64,000 nucleotides of DNA from Bradyrhizobium sp. ISRA464 (GTDB lineage: Bacteria; Pseudomonadota; Alphaproteobacteria; Rhizobiales; Xanthobacteraceae). Positions 27,003 through 38,430 of the stretch are shown here, piece after piece (positions within the stretch are counted from its first letter, which is position 1; each line of letters begins with the position of its first letter). The position numbers and the translations under genes were made by a program. The notes under the pieces were generated by a model. That model was not told the origin of the DNA, did no database searches, and saw nothing but the letters and a program-made list of their open reading frames with translations. The stretch spans positions 682,001 to 746,000 of the forward strand of contig NZ_CP094526.1 of NCBI RefSeq assembly GCF_029910095.1, given 5' to 3'.

Positions 27003-28352
27003 ATGCGCATCTTGATCCGGACCCTCAGCCGTTTCCGCCGCGACCGCTCGGGCAACATTGCAATCATCTTCGGCCTTGCCCTGGTCCCGATACTCGTCGC
27101 CGTCGGATGTGCGGTCGACTATTCCCGCGCCAACCAGATCCGCAGCAAATTGCTGTCCGCGGCCGATGCGGCGAGCGTCGGATCGATCGCCAAGGCCTCG
27201 CCCGGCTTCATTGCCGCCGGCGCCATGACGTCGGACGGGCCGATCCCGGCGGCTGTCGACGACGCCACCAAGATCTTCAACGGCAACGTGTTCAATCAGA
27301 ACGGCTTCACGCTCGGCAGCGTGACGCCGACCGTGACCAAGACCGGCGGCGTCCTCACCTCGACGGTCCAGTTCGCAGCCGATGTCCCGACCATGTTTCT
27401 CGGCCTGATCGGCAGCAAGACGGTCAGGGTGACGGGCACGTCGACCGCGACCGCCAACATGCCGCTCTATGTCGATTTCTACCTGCTGCTCGACAATTCG
27501 CCGTCGATGGGCGTCGGTGCGACGCCGACGGACGTGGCGGCGCTGGTCACGGCCACCACCGGCAACAAGTTCAAGCCGAACGACCAGTGCGCATTCGCCT
27601 GCCACGACTACACCGATCCCAACAACTACTACAATCTCGCCAAGAAGCTCGGCGTGACGACGCGGATCGACGTGCTGCGCAGCGCGACCCAGCAGTTGAT
27701 GGACACTGCGGCCGCGACTCAGACCTATTCGAACCAGTTTCGCATGGCGATCTACGACTTCGGGGCGTCCTCGGCGACCTACGGGCTGCGCAGCCTGTTC
27801 TCGCTGTCGTCGAGCCTGTCGAGCGCGAAGTCGGCGGCCGGCAACATCGACCTGATGGGCGTCTACGGCAACAACGATTCCTACACCCAGGACAAGGACA
27901 GCCAGTTCACCACGATCTTTCCGCAGATCAACAATGCGATTGCCAATCCGGGCGCGGGCACGGCGTCGGCGCCGCTCAAATATCTGTTCTTCGTGTCCGA
28001 CGGCGTGGCCGATGAACCCAATTCGGCCTGCCTCAAGCCGATCACGGGCGCTAACCGCTGCCAGTCGCCGATCAATCCGGCGCTGTGCACAGCGCTCAAG
28101 AACCGCGGCATCAAGATCGCAGTGCTCTACACCACCTATCTCGCGCTGCCGACCAACAACTGGTACATGACCTGGATCGACCCGTTCAACCAAGGGCCCT
28201 ACGGCCCTTCGCCGAACAGCCAGATCGCCCAGAACATGCAGAGCTGCGCCTCGCCCGGGCTCTATTTCGAGGTCAGCCCGACCCAGGGCATCGCGGCGGC
28301 GATGAACGCATTGTTTCAGAAGGCCGTCGCCGATGCGCGGATCTCGAGCTGA
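27003..28352 (+). CDS. TadG/TadE-like protein with VWA domain
   Basis: A 449-residue protein. The N-terminus (RRDRSGNIAIIFGLALVPILVAVGCAVDYSRA) is a TadE/TadG-type pseudopilin-like anchor with one membrane segment (18-38). A von Willebrand factor A domain follows, with LLLDNSPSMGVG (a variant DxSxS metal site) and FFVSDGVADEP. Such proteins are linked to Flp/Tad pili, but no other tad gene is near, so it is an orphan. The ATG at 27003 is preferred over 26964. Confidence 0.85.
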   Translation: MRILIRTLSRFRRDRSGNIAIIFGLALVPILVAVGCAVDYSRANQIRSKLLSAADAASVGSIAKASPGFIAAGAMTSDGPIPAAVDDATKIFNGNVFNQNGFTLGSVTPTVTKTGGVLTSTVQFAADVPTMFLGLIGSKTVRVTGTSTATANMPLYVDFYLLLDNSPSMGVGATPTDVAALVTATTGNKFKPNDQCAFACHDYTDPNNYYNLAKKLGVTTRIDVLRSATQQLMDTAAATQTYSNQFRMAIYDFGASSATYGLRSLFSLSSSLSSAKSAAGNIDLMGVYGNNDSYTQDKDSQFTTIFPQINNAIANPGAGTASAPLKYLFFVSDGVADEPNSACLKPITGANRCQSPINPALCTALKNRGIKIAVLYTTYLALPTNNWYMTWIDPFNQGPYGPSPNSQIAQNMQSCASPGLYFEVSPTQGIAAAMNALFQKAVADARISS

Positions 28353-28359
28353 CGCGCTA

Positions 28360-28530
28360 CCTCGCCTCGCTTGCGGGGAGAGGTCGATCGCATCGCAAGA
28401 TGCGATCGGGTGAGGGGGAGTCTCCACGAGTTCATCGATCGCCGCATTCGCGGTGAGAGCCCCTCACCCCAACCTTCTAGAGCGAGCTGCGCTCGTCTCG
28501 ACCCCGCGAAGGGCGGGGGGAGAGGGAGGA
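28360..28530. repeat. Dispersed repeat, type C
   Basis: It contains CTCGCTTGCGGGGAGAGG, a GATCGCATC...GATGCGATC palindrome, GGTGAGGGG...CCCCTCACC and GCGGGGGGAGAGG blocks. This type C architecture recurs at 39624-39742 and 46752-46945. It lies between the convergent VWA and argJ genes. Confidence 0.65.
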
Positions 28531-28535
28531 GAGAT

Positions 28536-29777
28536 TTACGACCGATAGTCGCCGTTGATCGCGACATATTCCTTGGTGAGATCGCAGGTCAGCACGCGGT
28601 CGCGGCCCTTGCCGAGGCCGAGCGCGACCTTGATCTGGATCTTCGGCGCCTTCATCGCCTCCGACACTTCGCTCTCGTTGTAGGACGGATCGCGCGCGCC
28701 GCTCTTGGCGACGCGGATGCCGTTGAAGGAGATCGACAGCTTGTCGCGGTTGGCGGGTTCGCCGGCCTTGCCGACCGCCATCACCACGCGGCCCCAATTG
28801 GCGTCCTCGCCGGCAATCGCGGTCTTCACCAGCGGCGAGTTGGCGATCGACATGGCTATCTTGCGAGCCGACGGCTTCGTTGTCGCGCCCTCCACCATGA
28901 CCTCCACCAGCTTGCGGGCGCCTTCGCCGTCGCGCGCCACCTGTTCTGACAGGTTGGCGAGCACGCCGTGGAACGCCTTGGTGAACGCCTTCAGGCGCGG
29001 GTCGCTGGCGCGGGTGATCTTCGGCGCGCCGTCGGCTGCCGCGGCGCCGGTCGCGAAGGCGAGCAGCGTGTCAGAGGTCGAGGTGTCGCCGTCGATGGTG
29101 ACGGCATTGAAGGTGTCCTCGACGCCGGTCTTGAGCAGCGCTTGCAGCACGGCGGCCGACAGCGGCGCGTCGGTGAAGATGAACGACAGCATGGTTGCCA
29201 TGTCGGGCATGATCATGCCGGCGCCCTTGGCCATGCCGTTGATCGTCACCTTGGCCTTGCCGAGCTTCACGGTCGCGGTGGCGACCTTCGGGAAGGTGTC
29301 GGTGGTCATGATCGCCTTTGCCGCGTCCATCCAGTGATCCGGCGTGGCGGTCTCGGCGAGCTTGGCCAGCACGCCGTCGAACTTGGTCGCGTCGAGCGGC
29401 TCGCCGATCACGCCGGTGGAGGCCAGGAACACTTCGCCGGTCGAGCAACCGACCGCCTTCGCCGCGATCTGCGCGGTCAGCGCGGTGGACTGTTTGCCGG
29501 TCTTGCCGGTGAAGGCGTTGGCATTGCCGGAATTGACCACGACGGCGCGCGCCTTGCCGCCCTTCAGCTTGGCGCGGCACCATTCGACCGGCGCCGACGG
29601 GCATTTCGACTTGGTGAACACGCCCGCCACCGTGGTGCCCTCGTCGAGCAGCGCCAGCAGCACGTCGGTGCGCCCCTTGTAGCGGATGCCGGCGGCCGCG
29701 GTCGCAAGCTTCACGCCTGGGATCACGGGCATGTCGGGAACATCAGTCGGGGCGAGGGGAGAGACGGCGGTGGACAT
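28536..29777 (-). CDS. argJ: Bifunctional ornithine acetyltransferase / N-acetylglutamate synthase
   Basis: Transfers acetyl from N-acetylornithine to glutamate in arginine synthesis. The 413-residue precursor cleaves itself before Thr195 in PDMATML to give two subunits. [43 protein letters not shown] and [12 protein letters not shown] are clear signatures. The ATG at 29777 starts [10 protein letters not shown]. It lies downstream of the parvulin gene, in the argJ-ppi-secA order common in the group. Confidence 0.96.
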   Translation of the reverse strand: MSTAVSPLAPTDVPDMPVIPGVKLATAAAGIRYKGRTDVLLALLDEGTTVAGVFTKSKCPSAPVEWCRAKLKGGKARAVVVNSGNANAFTGKTGKQSTALTAQIAAKAVGCSTGEVFLASTGVIGEPLDATKFDGVLAKLAETATPDHWMDAAKAIMTTDTFPKVATATVKLGKAKVTINGMAKGAGMIMPDMATMLSFIFTDAPLSAAVLQALLKTGVEDTFNAVTIDGDTSTSDTLLAFATGAAAADGAPKITRASDPRLKAFTKAFHGVLANLSEQVARDGEGARKLVEVMVEGATTKPSARKIAMSIANSPLVKTAIAGEDANWGRVVMAVGKAGEPANRDKLSISFNGIRVAKSGARDPSYNESEVSEAMKAPKIQIKVALGLGKGRDRVLTCDLTKEYVAINGDYRS

Positions 29778-29882
29778 GGGAAAGCTTCCGGCTACGGGGA
29801 GGGAAGCGCTCCTTATCATTTCGCTCGTCGCAGCGGGAGAGGGCTCAGCACGAACGCGGCTGTCATCAATCGTTCAAGAATC

Positions 29883-29970
29883 CGTAGCCCGGATGGAGCG
29901 AAGCGCAATCCGGGGCAGCCGTAGCCGTTGATGGGTCCGTCCCGGATTGCGCTTCGCTCCATCCGGGCTA
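29883..29970. repeat. Perfect 31-bp inverted repeat, type B
   Basis: GTAGCCCGGATGGAGCGAAG... (29883-29913) and its exact reverse complement (29940-29970) flank a 26-base loop. It is the same family as 3245-3329 and 56949-57032. It lies between argJ and the parvulin gene. Confidence 0.9.
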
Positions 29971-29980
29971 CGAGGCGGCC

Positions 29981-30012
29981 CAAAAAGCAAATGGCCGGGA
30001 CAAGCCCGGCCA
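29981..30012 (-). terminator. Rho-independent terminator after the parvulin gene
   Basis: On the minus strand, a 9-bp perfect stem (30004-30012 with 29990-29998, loop CTTGT) is followed by TTGCTTTTT. It lies 33 bases after the parvulin stop. Confidence 0.75.
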
Positions 30013-30044
30013 TCGCAATTGCAACGCGGTGAGCGTGCTGACGC

Positions 30045-30977
30045 TTACTTCTTCGCCGGCGCCATCTTGTTGTCGGCGGGCTTCGGCGCATCCTTGGCGG
30101 CGTCCGCCGGCTTCGCGGCGTCGTCGGGCTTGGCGGCTTCCGTGCGCTCGACCTTGGCGGTCTCGCGCAGCTTGGCGACATAGTCGGCCTGGGCCTTGCG
30201 GGTCACGTAGGTCTCGATCTGGCCCTTCACCTGGTTGAAGTCGGGCGCCTTGCGGTTCCGCTTCTCCTCGACCTTGATGATGTGCCAGCCGAACTGCGAC
30301 TTCACCGGATCGGAGATCTTGCCCGGCTCGAGCGAGAAGGCGACCGCGGAGAATTCCGGCACCATCTGCTCCTTGGTGAAGAAACCGAGGTCGCCGCCGT
30401 CGGAGGCGCCGGGGTCCTTGGACTTCTTCTTGGCGAGTTCGGCGAAGTCCGCGCCCTTGTCGAGCTCGGCCTTGATCGCCTTGGCCTCGTCCTCGGTCTC
30501 GACCAGGATGTGGCGGGCGTGCACTTCCTGCTCGCCGGAGATCTGCTTGGCGGCCTCGTCATAGACCTTCTTCATGGCCTCGTCGGTGGTCGCGGCCTTG
30601 CCCTCGGTGGCGAGCAGGCTGTCCATCAGCAGGCGGTTGCGGGCGAAGGCGAGGCGCTTCTTGAACTCGTCGCTGTTCTCGACCTTCTTGTCCTCGGCGG
30701 CCTTGGCCACGATCTTCATGTCGATCAGGAAGGACAGCACGTTGTCCTTGCGGGTCGCGGGGTCCATCTGCTGCAGGCTCGGGCCCAGTTCCTCCTCGGC
30801 GAGCGCGACGTCGCTGGCGCGAATCTCGGAACCGTTCACCTTCGCGAGCACCGGGTCGGAGTCGGCGGCCCGGGCCGGAAGGCCGGCGGCCAGGAGTGCG
30901 ACAAGACAGCCCGTCGCGGCCAGGGTGGCCAGGCCGAGGCGCAGGCCAGTTTTCGTTTCCGGGAGCGAGGTGGTCAT
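30045..30977 (-). CDS. Parvulin-type peptidylprolyl isomerase, periplasmic
   Basis: A 310-residue foldase of the PpiC/SurA type. An N-terminal signal ([25 protein letters not shown]) is followed by a helical N-domain. A parvulin domain follows (about 140-235: VHARHILVETEDEAKAI, FAELAKKKSKDPGASDGGDLGFF, QFGWHIIKVE). The C-terminal tail is Lys/Pro/Ala-rich. The ATG at 30977 starts the signal peptide; the longer open frame is not supported. It is divergent from secA, which suits a joint role in export and folding. Confidence 0.92.
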   Translation of the reverse strand: MTTSLPETKTGLRLGLATLAATGCLVALLAAGLPARAADSDPVLAKVNGSEIRASDVALAEEELGPSLQQMDPATRKDNVLSFLIDMKIVAKAAEDKKVENSDEFKKRLAFARNRLLMDSLLATEGKAATTDEAMKKVYDEAAKQISGEQEVHARHILVETEDEAKAIKAELDKGADFAELAKKKSKDPGASDGGDLGFFTKEQMVPEFSAVAFSLEPGKISDPVKSQFGWHIIKVEEKRNRKAPDFNQVKGQIETYVTRKAQADYVAKLRETAKVERTEAAKPDDAAKPADAAKDAPKPADNKMAPAKK

Positions 30978-31320
30978 ACAATATCCTTGTCTCAAAGGTG
31001 GGAAGCTTGAGCGGGGCGGACACTCGCCCAATCGTGCGTCGTTGGCAACGCGAAAGTCGGGCAAAATGATGAATTCCTTGACATCTTGCCAGCGTTGACA
31101 ACCCACCGACCGGGCCATATCTCTGACCCATTGTGTCAACGGCGATAGCGCTTATTTTGCTGCGTTTTTGGCCGTTGAACCTTGGATGGCCTGTTTCCCA
31201 CTCAATTGGCGGATCAGTCCCCGGTTCGGGGCTCGACCCGCAGCGCGTCACGGTGAGTTGACAGGCGATTCGGTGGACCATTTCTGGCTGTAACGCAAGA
31301 CCGAAGAACAGGAATTACGC
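30978..31320. other. Divergent promoter region of parvulin gene and secA
   Basis: 343 bases without a gene. Several TTGACA-like boxes occur on both strands (31095-31100 and 31258-31263 on plus; one reading from about 31139 on minus), so promoters for both genes probably lie here. No riboswitch or SecM-like arrest peptide was recognised. Confidence 0.55.
31095..31123 (+). promoter_or_regulatory. Candidate sigma-70 promoter for secA
   Basis: A perfect TTGACA (31095-31100) is followed 17 bases later by TATCTC (31118-31123). The -35 is ideal and the -10 weak. It would give a secA leader of about 190 bases. Confidence 0.4.
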
Positions 31321-34188
<2,868 letters not shown>

Positions 34189-34230
34189 AGCTCGATAATC
34201 CCTGATCGAGATCGGTCGCGAGTTGATGTC

Positions 34231-34254
34231 GCCTCTCCCGCTTGCGGGAGAGGC
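34231..34254. repeat. Short palindrome, type C core
   Basis: GCCTCTCCCGC and GCGGGAGAGGC form a perfect 11-bp hairpin with a TT loop, 43 bases after the secA stop. There is no T run, but it may still protect or end the transcript. It equals the arm core of the 39624-39742 element. Confidence 0.6.
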
Positions 34255-34319
34255 GGTCGCATATCCTGATTATGTTCGGCGTTCGGTGTCGGCGGTTTGG
34301 TTAGTCCACCCACAAACTC

Positions 34320-34430
34320 GTCATGCCCGGGCTTGTCCCGGGCAGAAAGACGTGGATGGCCAGGCATAGGCGAGCGGAAGCGACGCCGTCCTTCAGACGG
34401 CTGTGCCCGGCCGTGACGACGCGGAAACGT
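34320..34430. repeat. Dispersed palindromic repeat, type E
   Basis: It begins with a palindrome (TGCCCGGGCTTGTCCCGGGCA), then ACGTGGATGGCC, then GCGAGCGGAAGCGACG, then TGCCCGGCCGTG: the same order of blocks as 2250-2372. Confidence 0.7.
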
Positions 34431-34447
34431 CAGCGCAGATTTCCTGA

Positions 34448-34885
34448 TCAGCCCGCAAAAGCCTTGTCGAGATCGGCGATGATGATCTTCTTCATCTTCA
34501 TCATGGCCTGCATGGCGCGGTCGGCCGCCTTGCGGTCGGGGTCGCCGAGGTAGCGGCCGAGCGCGGTGGGCACGACCTGCCAGGACAGGCCGAATCTGTC
34601 CTTCAGCCATCCGCAGTTGGATTCCTGGCCGCCGTCGGCGGTGAGCCTGGTCCAGAAGTAGTCCACCTGCTCCTGCGTCTCGACGCTGATGAAGAACGAC
34701 ACCGCCTCGTTGAACTTGAATTTCGGGCCGCCGTTCAGCGCGTGGAAGCGCTGCCCCTCGAGCTCGAAGCTCGCCATGAAGTCGTTGAGGGTCTCGATCC
34801 TGGCGTTGGGGAACACCGATTTGTAGAAGGCGACGGCCTCGCGGACGTTGTTGTCGAGCCAGAGGAACGGCGTGATCGAAGTCAT
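34448..34885 (-). CDS. VOC family protein, PhnB-like
   Basis: A 145-residue glyoxalase/bleomycin-resistance fold protein of the PhnB/YjdN type: ITPFLWLDNNVREAVAFYKSVFPNARI, FELEGQRFHALNGGPKFKFNEAVSFFISVETQEQVDYFW and DRFGLSWQVVP. The role is unknown. It stands alone between secA and rcnR, separated by repeats. Confidence 0.88.
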   Translation of the reverse strand: MTSITPFLWLDNNVREAVAFYKSVFPNARIETLNDFMASFELEGQRFHALNGGPKFKFNEAVSFFISVETQEQVDYFWTRLTADGGQESNCGWLKDRFGLSWQVVPTALGRYLGDPDRKAADRAMQAMMKMKKIIIADLDKAFAG

Positions 34886-35112
34886 GAATGATGGTCCTCG
34901 TTAACTGGATCAGGTGGGCCGGAACCTTCGCGCGGGAGGCGGGAAGGCGGCGCCTGCGAACGGGGCCCAAGGCGGGCAGGTGGCTCCGTTCGTGCGCGCT
35001 TGTCCGAGGACGAACCGGCCGGCGCGCTCCCGACAGGAAGCCGGGCCTTTTTGATGGTGCGGACCGTCGTGTTGATGGCGCCGCCCCGGGGGGATGCAAG
35101 TGGATTGTCGCT

Positions 35113-35140
35113 TGACCCATATAGGGTACCCCCCTATCTT
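35113..35140 (+). promoter_or_regulatory. rcnR promoter with embedded metal-regulator operator
   Basis: TTGACC (35113-35118) and TATCTT (35135-35140) are spaced by 16 bases. Between them ATAGGGTACCCCCCTAT (35121-35137) has a G/C tract flanked by inverted AT arms, the form known for RcnR/FrmR-type operators. A regulator bound here would block polymerase. The start codon at 35149 lies only eight bases past the -10, so the message would be almost leaderless. Confidence 0.6.
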
Positions 35141-35148
35141 AGGCTATC

Positions 35149-35427
35149 ATGACGCACACCATCAAGCACAAGTCGAAGCTGATCGGCCGGATCAGGCGTA
35201 TCAAGGGGCAGATCGAGGCGGTCGAGCGCGCGCTCGAATCCGAACTCGGCTGCGCCGACGTGCTGATGCTCGTCGCCTCGGTCCGTGGTGCGGTGAACGG
35301 CCTGACGGCCGAGCTGCTCGAGGAGCACATTCGCCATCACGTCGTTGATCCTGCGCACGAGAAGGATTCCGCGAAGGCGCAAGGCGCGGCTGACCTGATC
35401 GACGTGGTCCGCACCTATCTGAAGTGA
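35149..35427 (+). CDS. rcnR: Nickel/cobalt-responsive repressor, RcnR type (CsoR/RcnR family)
   Basis: A 92-residue all-helical DUF156 repressor. His3, Cys35, His60 and His64 are all present, the metal ligand set of E. coli RcnR; FrmR and CsoR differ at these sites. Thus it most likely senses Ni(II)/Co(II) and releases the operator at 35121-35137. It is followed four bases later by rcnA, forming a two-gene efflux operon. There is no clear ribosome-binding site, consistent with a leaderless start. The rhizobial homologue DmeR controls a different exporter, so the name is by ligand set and partner. Confidence 0.85.
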   Translation: MTHTIKHKSKLIGRIRRIKGQIEAVERALESELGCADVLMLVASVRGAVNGLTAELLEEHIRHHVVDPAHEKDSAKAQGAADLIDVVRTYLK

Positions 35428-35431
35428 CGCG

Positions 35432-36496
35432 ATGATCGGCCTTTCCGAACTCCTGCAGCAGGGCTCGGCCCATGCCTGGCTGTTCGTGCCGAGCGCGATT
35501 CTGCTCGGTGCGTTGCACGGCATGGAGCCGGGCCACTCCAAGACGATGATGGCGGCGTTCATCATCGCGATCCGCGGTACCGTGCTGCAGGCCGCCCTGC
35601 TCGGCCTGTCGGCCGCGATCTCGCACACCGCGATCGTGTGGGCGGTGGCGCTCGGCGGCCTGTATTTCGGGCGGCAATGGAACGGCGAGCAGAGCGAGGC
35701 CTACTTCCAGGTCGCATCAGCCGTCGTGATCATCGGCATCGCCGCCTGGATGGCCTGGCGGACCTGGCGCGAGCAGAATGGCGATGACGACCACCATCAT
35801 CACCATGATGAAACGCAACGCATCGAGCTCGGCGATGCCGTGCTGACGCTCGCGATCTTCGAGGACGGCGTACCGCCGCGCTGGCGAATTGAAGCCGAAC
35901 AGGGCGCGTTGCCATCGCCCGAAGCGGTCATTGTCGAGACGCAACGGCCCGACGGAACGACGCAGTCGTTCGCGTTCGCGGCCAAGCAAGGCTTCCTGGA
36001 AAGCCTCGACGAGATTCCCGAACCCCACGCGTTTCGGATGCGGTTGTCGCTGTGCGGACGCGGCAAGGTGTTCGAGGCCGCCTTCGAGGAGCACGACCAT
36101 TCGCACATGAACCTGGGCGACGAGGACGACGCGCACGCCCGCGAGCATGCGGCCGACATCCGCAAGCGCTTTGCCGGGCGAACCGTGACGACGTGGCAGA
36201 TCGTGCTGTTCGGCCTGACCGGCGGCCTGATCCCGTGCCCGGCGGCGATCACGGTGCTGTTGCTCTGCATCCAGCTCAAGCAGCTCAGCCTCGGCTTCAC
36301 GCTGGTGCTGTGCTTCGGGATCGGCCTTGCGATCACCATGGTCTCGGCCGGCGTGCTTGCCGCACTGAGCATGCGCCACATCGAGCGGCGCTGGTCCGGC
36401 TTCAGCTGGTTCGCGCACCACGCGCCTTACGCATCGGCGGTGCTGATCATGTTCGTCGGACTCTACACCGGATGGCTGGGCTGGAGCGCGATCTAG
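35432..36496 (+). CDS. rcnA: Nickel/cobalt efflux protein RcnA
   Basis: A 354-residue inner-membrane exporter of the NiCoT-related RcnA family. HGMEPGHSKTMMAAFI (from residue 29) is the family signature, and GGLIPCPAAITVLLL begins the second membrane half. Between residues 112 and 250 lies a large hydrophilic insert with five consecutive His (121-125), a beta-rich stretch (about 130-220) and HDHSH (221-225), probably for metal capture. Most known RcnA proteins have a shorter His loop. It is co-transcribed with rcnR. Confidence 0.92.
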   Translation: MIGLSELLQQGSAHAWLFVPSAILLGALHGMEPGHSKTMMAAFIIAIRGTVLQAALLGLSAAISHTAIVWAVALGGLYFGRQWNGEQSEAYFQVASAVVIIGIAAWMAWRTWREQNGDDDHHHHHDETQRIELGDAVLTLAIFEDGVPPRWRIEAEQGALPSPEAVIVETQRPDGTTQSFAFAAKQGFLESLDEIPEPHAFRMRLSLCGRGKVFEAAFEEHDHSHMNLGDEDDAHAREHAADIRKRFAGRTVTTWQIVLFGLTGGLIPCPAAITVLLLCIQLKQLSLGFTLVLCFGIGLAITMVSAGVLAALSMRHIERRWSGFSWFAHHAPYASAVLIMFVGLYTGWLGWSAI

Positions 36497-36534
36497 CGCG
36501 TCGCGCGCTCAGCCGACGCGAATAGCGGGCGGCG

Positions 36535-37023
36535 TCAGTTGGCGCTGCCGATCAGGTTTTCCAGCAGACGCTTGAGCTCGTTGGTCGACTTGCCGCCGTA
36601 GCTCTCGACGATGTGCTCCTCCTGGCTCATGGCCAGCGAGTTCAGCCGGCGGCTCAGCGCCTTGCCGCGATCGGAGACGAACATCAGCACCTTGCGGCGA
36701 TCCTTGGGATCCTGGACGCGGTAGACCAGGGCATCCGACACCATGCGGTCGATCATCTTGGTCAGGGTCGGATGGTTCAGCAGCACCGCCTCGGCAAGCT
36801 CGCCCATCGAGTGCCCGTTGCCGTCGGACAGAACCTTCAGGATGCGCCACTGCTCGACCGGCACGCCTTCCTTGCTCAGGCGCGTCTCCAACTGCCGGTT
36901 GATCTCCCTGTTCGCTTGCGCGAGCAGGTAGGCGAGATGTTCGGTGATCGGGGAATTTTCTTTCGGCGGTTTGGCCACGGCTACGATCTGGGATCCTGAC
37001 CCGGTTGAATGAATGTCCGGCAA
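36535..37023 (-). CDS. MarR family transcriptional regulator
   Basis: A 162-residue winged-helix protein: VPVEQWRILKVLSDGNGHSMGELAEAVLLNHPTLTKMIDRMVSDALVYRVQDPKDRRKVLMFVSDRG contains the recognition helix and wing. It is divergent from the amide gene cluster, so it likely controls it, perhaps through the palindrome at 37053-37066. The ligand may be an amide or aromatic acid, by inference. Confidence 0.9.
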   Translation of the reverse strand: MPDIHSTGSGSQIVAVAKPPKENSPITEHLAYLLAQANREINRQLETRLSKEGVPVEQWRILKVLSDGNGHSMGELAEAVLLNHPTLTKMIDRMVSDALVYRVQDPKDRRKVLMFVSDRGKALSRRLNSLAMSQEEHIVESYGGKSTNELKRLLENLIGSAN

Positions 37024-37052
37024 CGCATGCCATTTCTATATGCACTTCAATT

Positions 37053-37066
37053 ATTGAATATTCAAT
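37053..37066. promoter_or_regulatory. Palindromic MarR operator candidate
   Basis: ATTGAATATTCAAT is a perfect 14-base palindrome in an AT-rich patch between the divergent MarR and AmiC-like genes. MarR dimers typically bind such sites, and the position suits control of both promoters. Confidence 0.55.
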
Positions 37067-37160
37067 ATTTTCACCTAGGATATTCCCCCAACCAAAGGGG
37101 CGGTAGCCGCGGACCGCCCGGCTGGCTGCGTTGCGTTGTGCTTCCCAGACAGGAGTTGGC

Positions 37161-38345
37161 GTGCTTTCGACGGTTGCTTTCCAGGCATATGGCGGTCTAC
37201 CCGTCGCGCCGCCGCTGCTGTTCAGGGATCCGTCGTCATGCGCGGCCGAGCTCGACCTGTCGGCCACGAGGCAAGGCTCATCCCGACGCCGCAGCGCGCA
37301 CAGCAAGCTCAAGGTCGGCAATTTCATCACCTTCTCCGGCTCGCCGGGAATCTGGGGCCCGAGCTCCACCAACAGCGTCCTGCTCGCGGTCGCCGAGATC
37401 AACAAGCGCGGCGGCATTCTCGGCCGCGAGATCGAACTGTCGATGTACGATGCCGGCGGCCCGATCGAGGAGGTGGCGCGCCGCGCAGAAGCTGCGATCC
37501 TCTTCGACGAGGTCGACCTGATCATGGGGTCGCATATCAGCGCGGTCCGTGTCGCCTTGCGCAGGGTCACCCGCAACCGCGTCCCCTATGTCTACACGCC
37601 GGTCTATGAGGGCGGCGAACGGACGCCGGGTGTGATGGCGATCGGCGAGACCCCGCGCTGGCAGATGCGGCCGGCGATTCATTGGCTCGCGGATGTCAAG
37701 AAGGCGTCGCGCTGGTACCTGATCGGCAGCGATTACGTCTGGCCCTGGCAGTCGCATCGCGCGGTGAAGTCCTATATCGCCGAATCCGGCGGCCAGGTCG
37801 TCGGCGAGGAATTCGTCCCGCTCGGCGAGGACCATCATGAGCCGCATCTGGCGCGCATCCGCGCGGCGCAGCCGGAAGTCGTGCTGATCTCGCTGATCGG
37901 CACCGACAGCATCACCTTCAACCGCGCCTTCGCCGAATCCGGGCTCGCTGCCACCACGCTCAGATTCGCCGGCGCGATGGACGAGACCGTGCTGCTCGGC
38001 ATCGGCGCCGACAACACCGAGAACCTGTTCTGCGCCTCCGGCTATTTCGCCTGCGTCGGCTCGCGCGCCAATGACGACTTCATGGACCTCTATCGCGGGA
38101 TGTTCGGCCCGCATGCGCCGCCGATCGGCTCGGTCGGCCAGTCCAATTACGAGGGCCTGCGCTTCCTGGAGGCGGCCGCCGAACGCGCCGGAACCCTGGC
38201 GATGGAGCCGTTGTTCGCGGCCGCGCGCAACGTCGTCTATCGCGGTGCACGCGGGCCCGTCGCCATCCGCAACGGCCGCGCCGAAATGCCGATGTATCTC
38301 GCCGAGGCCGACGGTCTCGATTTCAAGCTGGTCAAGGCGATCTGA
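37161..38345 (+). CDS. AmiC-like periplasmic-binding-fold protein without signal peptide (copy 1)
   Basis: A 394-residue type I binding-fold protein (Peripla_BP_6/AmiC class): VGNFITFSGSPGIWGPSSTNSVLLAVAEINKRGGILGREIE, VYEGGERTPGVMAIGETP, IGSDYVWPW. No Sec or Tat signal is visible, so it may stay in the cytoplasm as an amide sensor like AmiC of Pseudomonas rather than serve the transporter. The GTG at 37161 has AGGAG five bases upstream. The tandem paralogue has the same length and leader, which supports this start over a TTG at 37131. It is first in the amidase operon, divergent from MarR. Confidence 0.82.
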   Translation: MLSTVAFQAYGGLPVAPPLLFRDPSSCAAELDLSATRQGSSRRRSAHSKLKVGNFITFSGSPGIWGPSSTNSVLLAVAEINKRGGILGREIELSMYDAGGPIEEVARRAEAAILFDEVDLIMGSHISAVRVALRRVTRNRVPYVYTPVYEGGERTPGVMAIGETPRWQMRPAIHWLADVKKASRWYLIGSDYVWPWQSHRAVKSYIAESGGQVVGEEFVPLGEDHHEPHLARIRAAQPEVVLISLIGTDSITFNRAFAESGLAATTLRFAGAMDETVLLGIGADNTENLFCASGYFACVGSRANDDFMDLYRGMFGPHAPPIGSVGQSNYEGLRFLEAAAERAGTLAMEPLFAAARNVVYRGARGPVAIRNGRAEMPMYLAEADGLDFKLVKAI

Positions 38346-38430
38346 AAGACGGCATCATGGCCCGCAAGAGGGCGAGTGCCGCAGTTGCCGGCGGAACGTC
38401 CCGGGCCCCTGATGCCAGACAGGAGAGGGT

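Noticed and set aside
26874..28427. A 517-codon open frame antisense to the TadG-like gene
   Set aside because: No recognisable domain, and the plus-strand gene has an anchor and VWA motifs.
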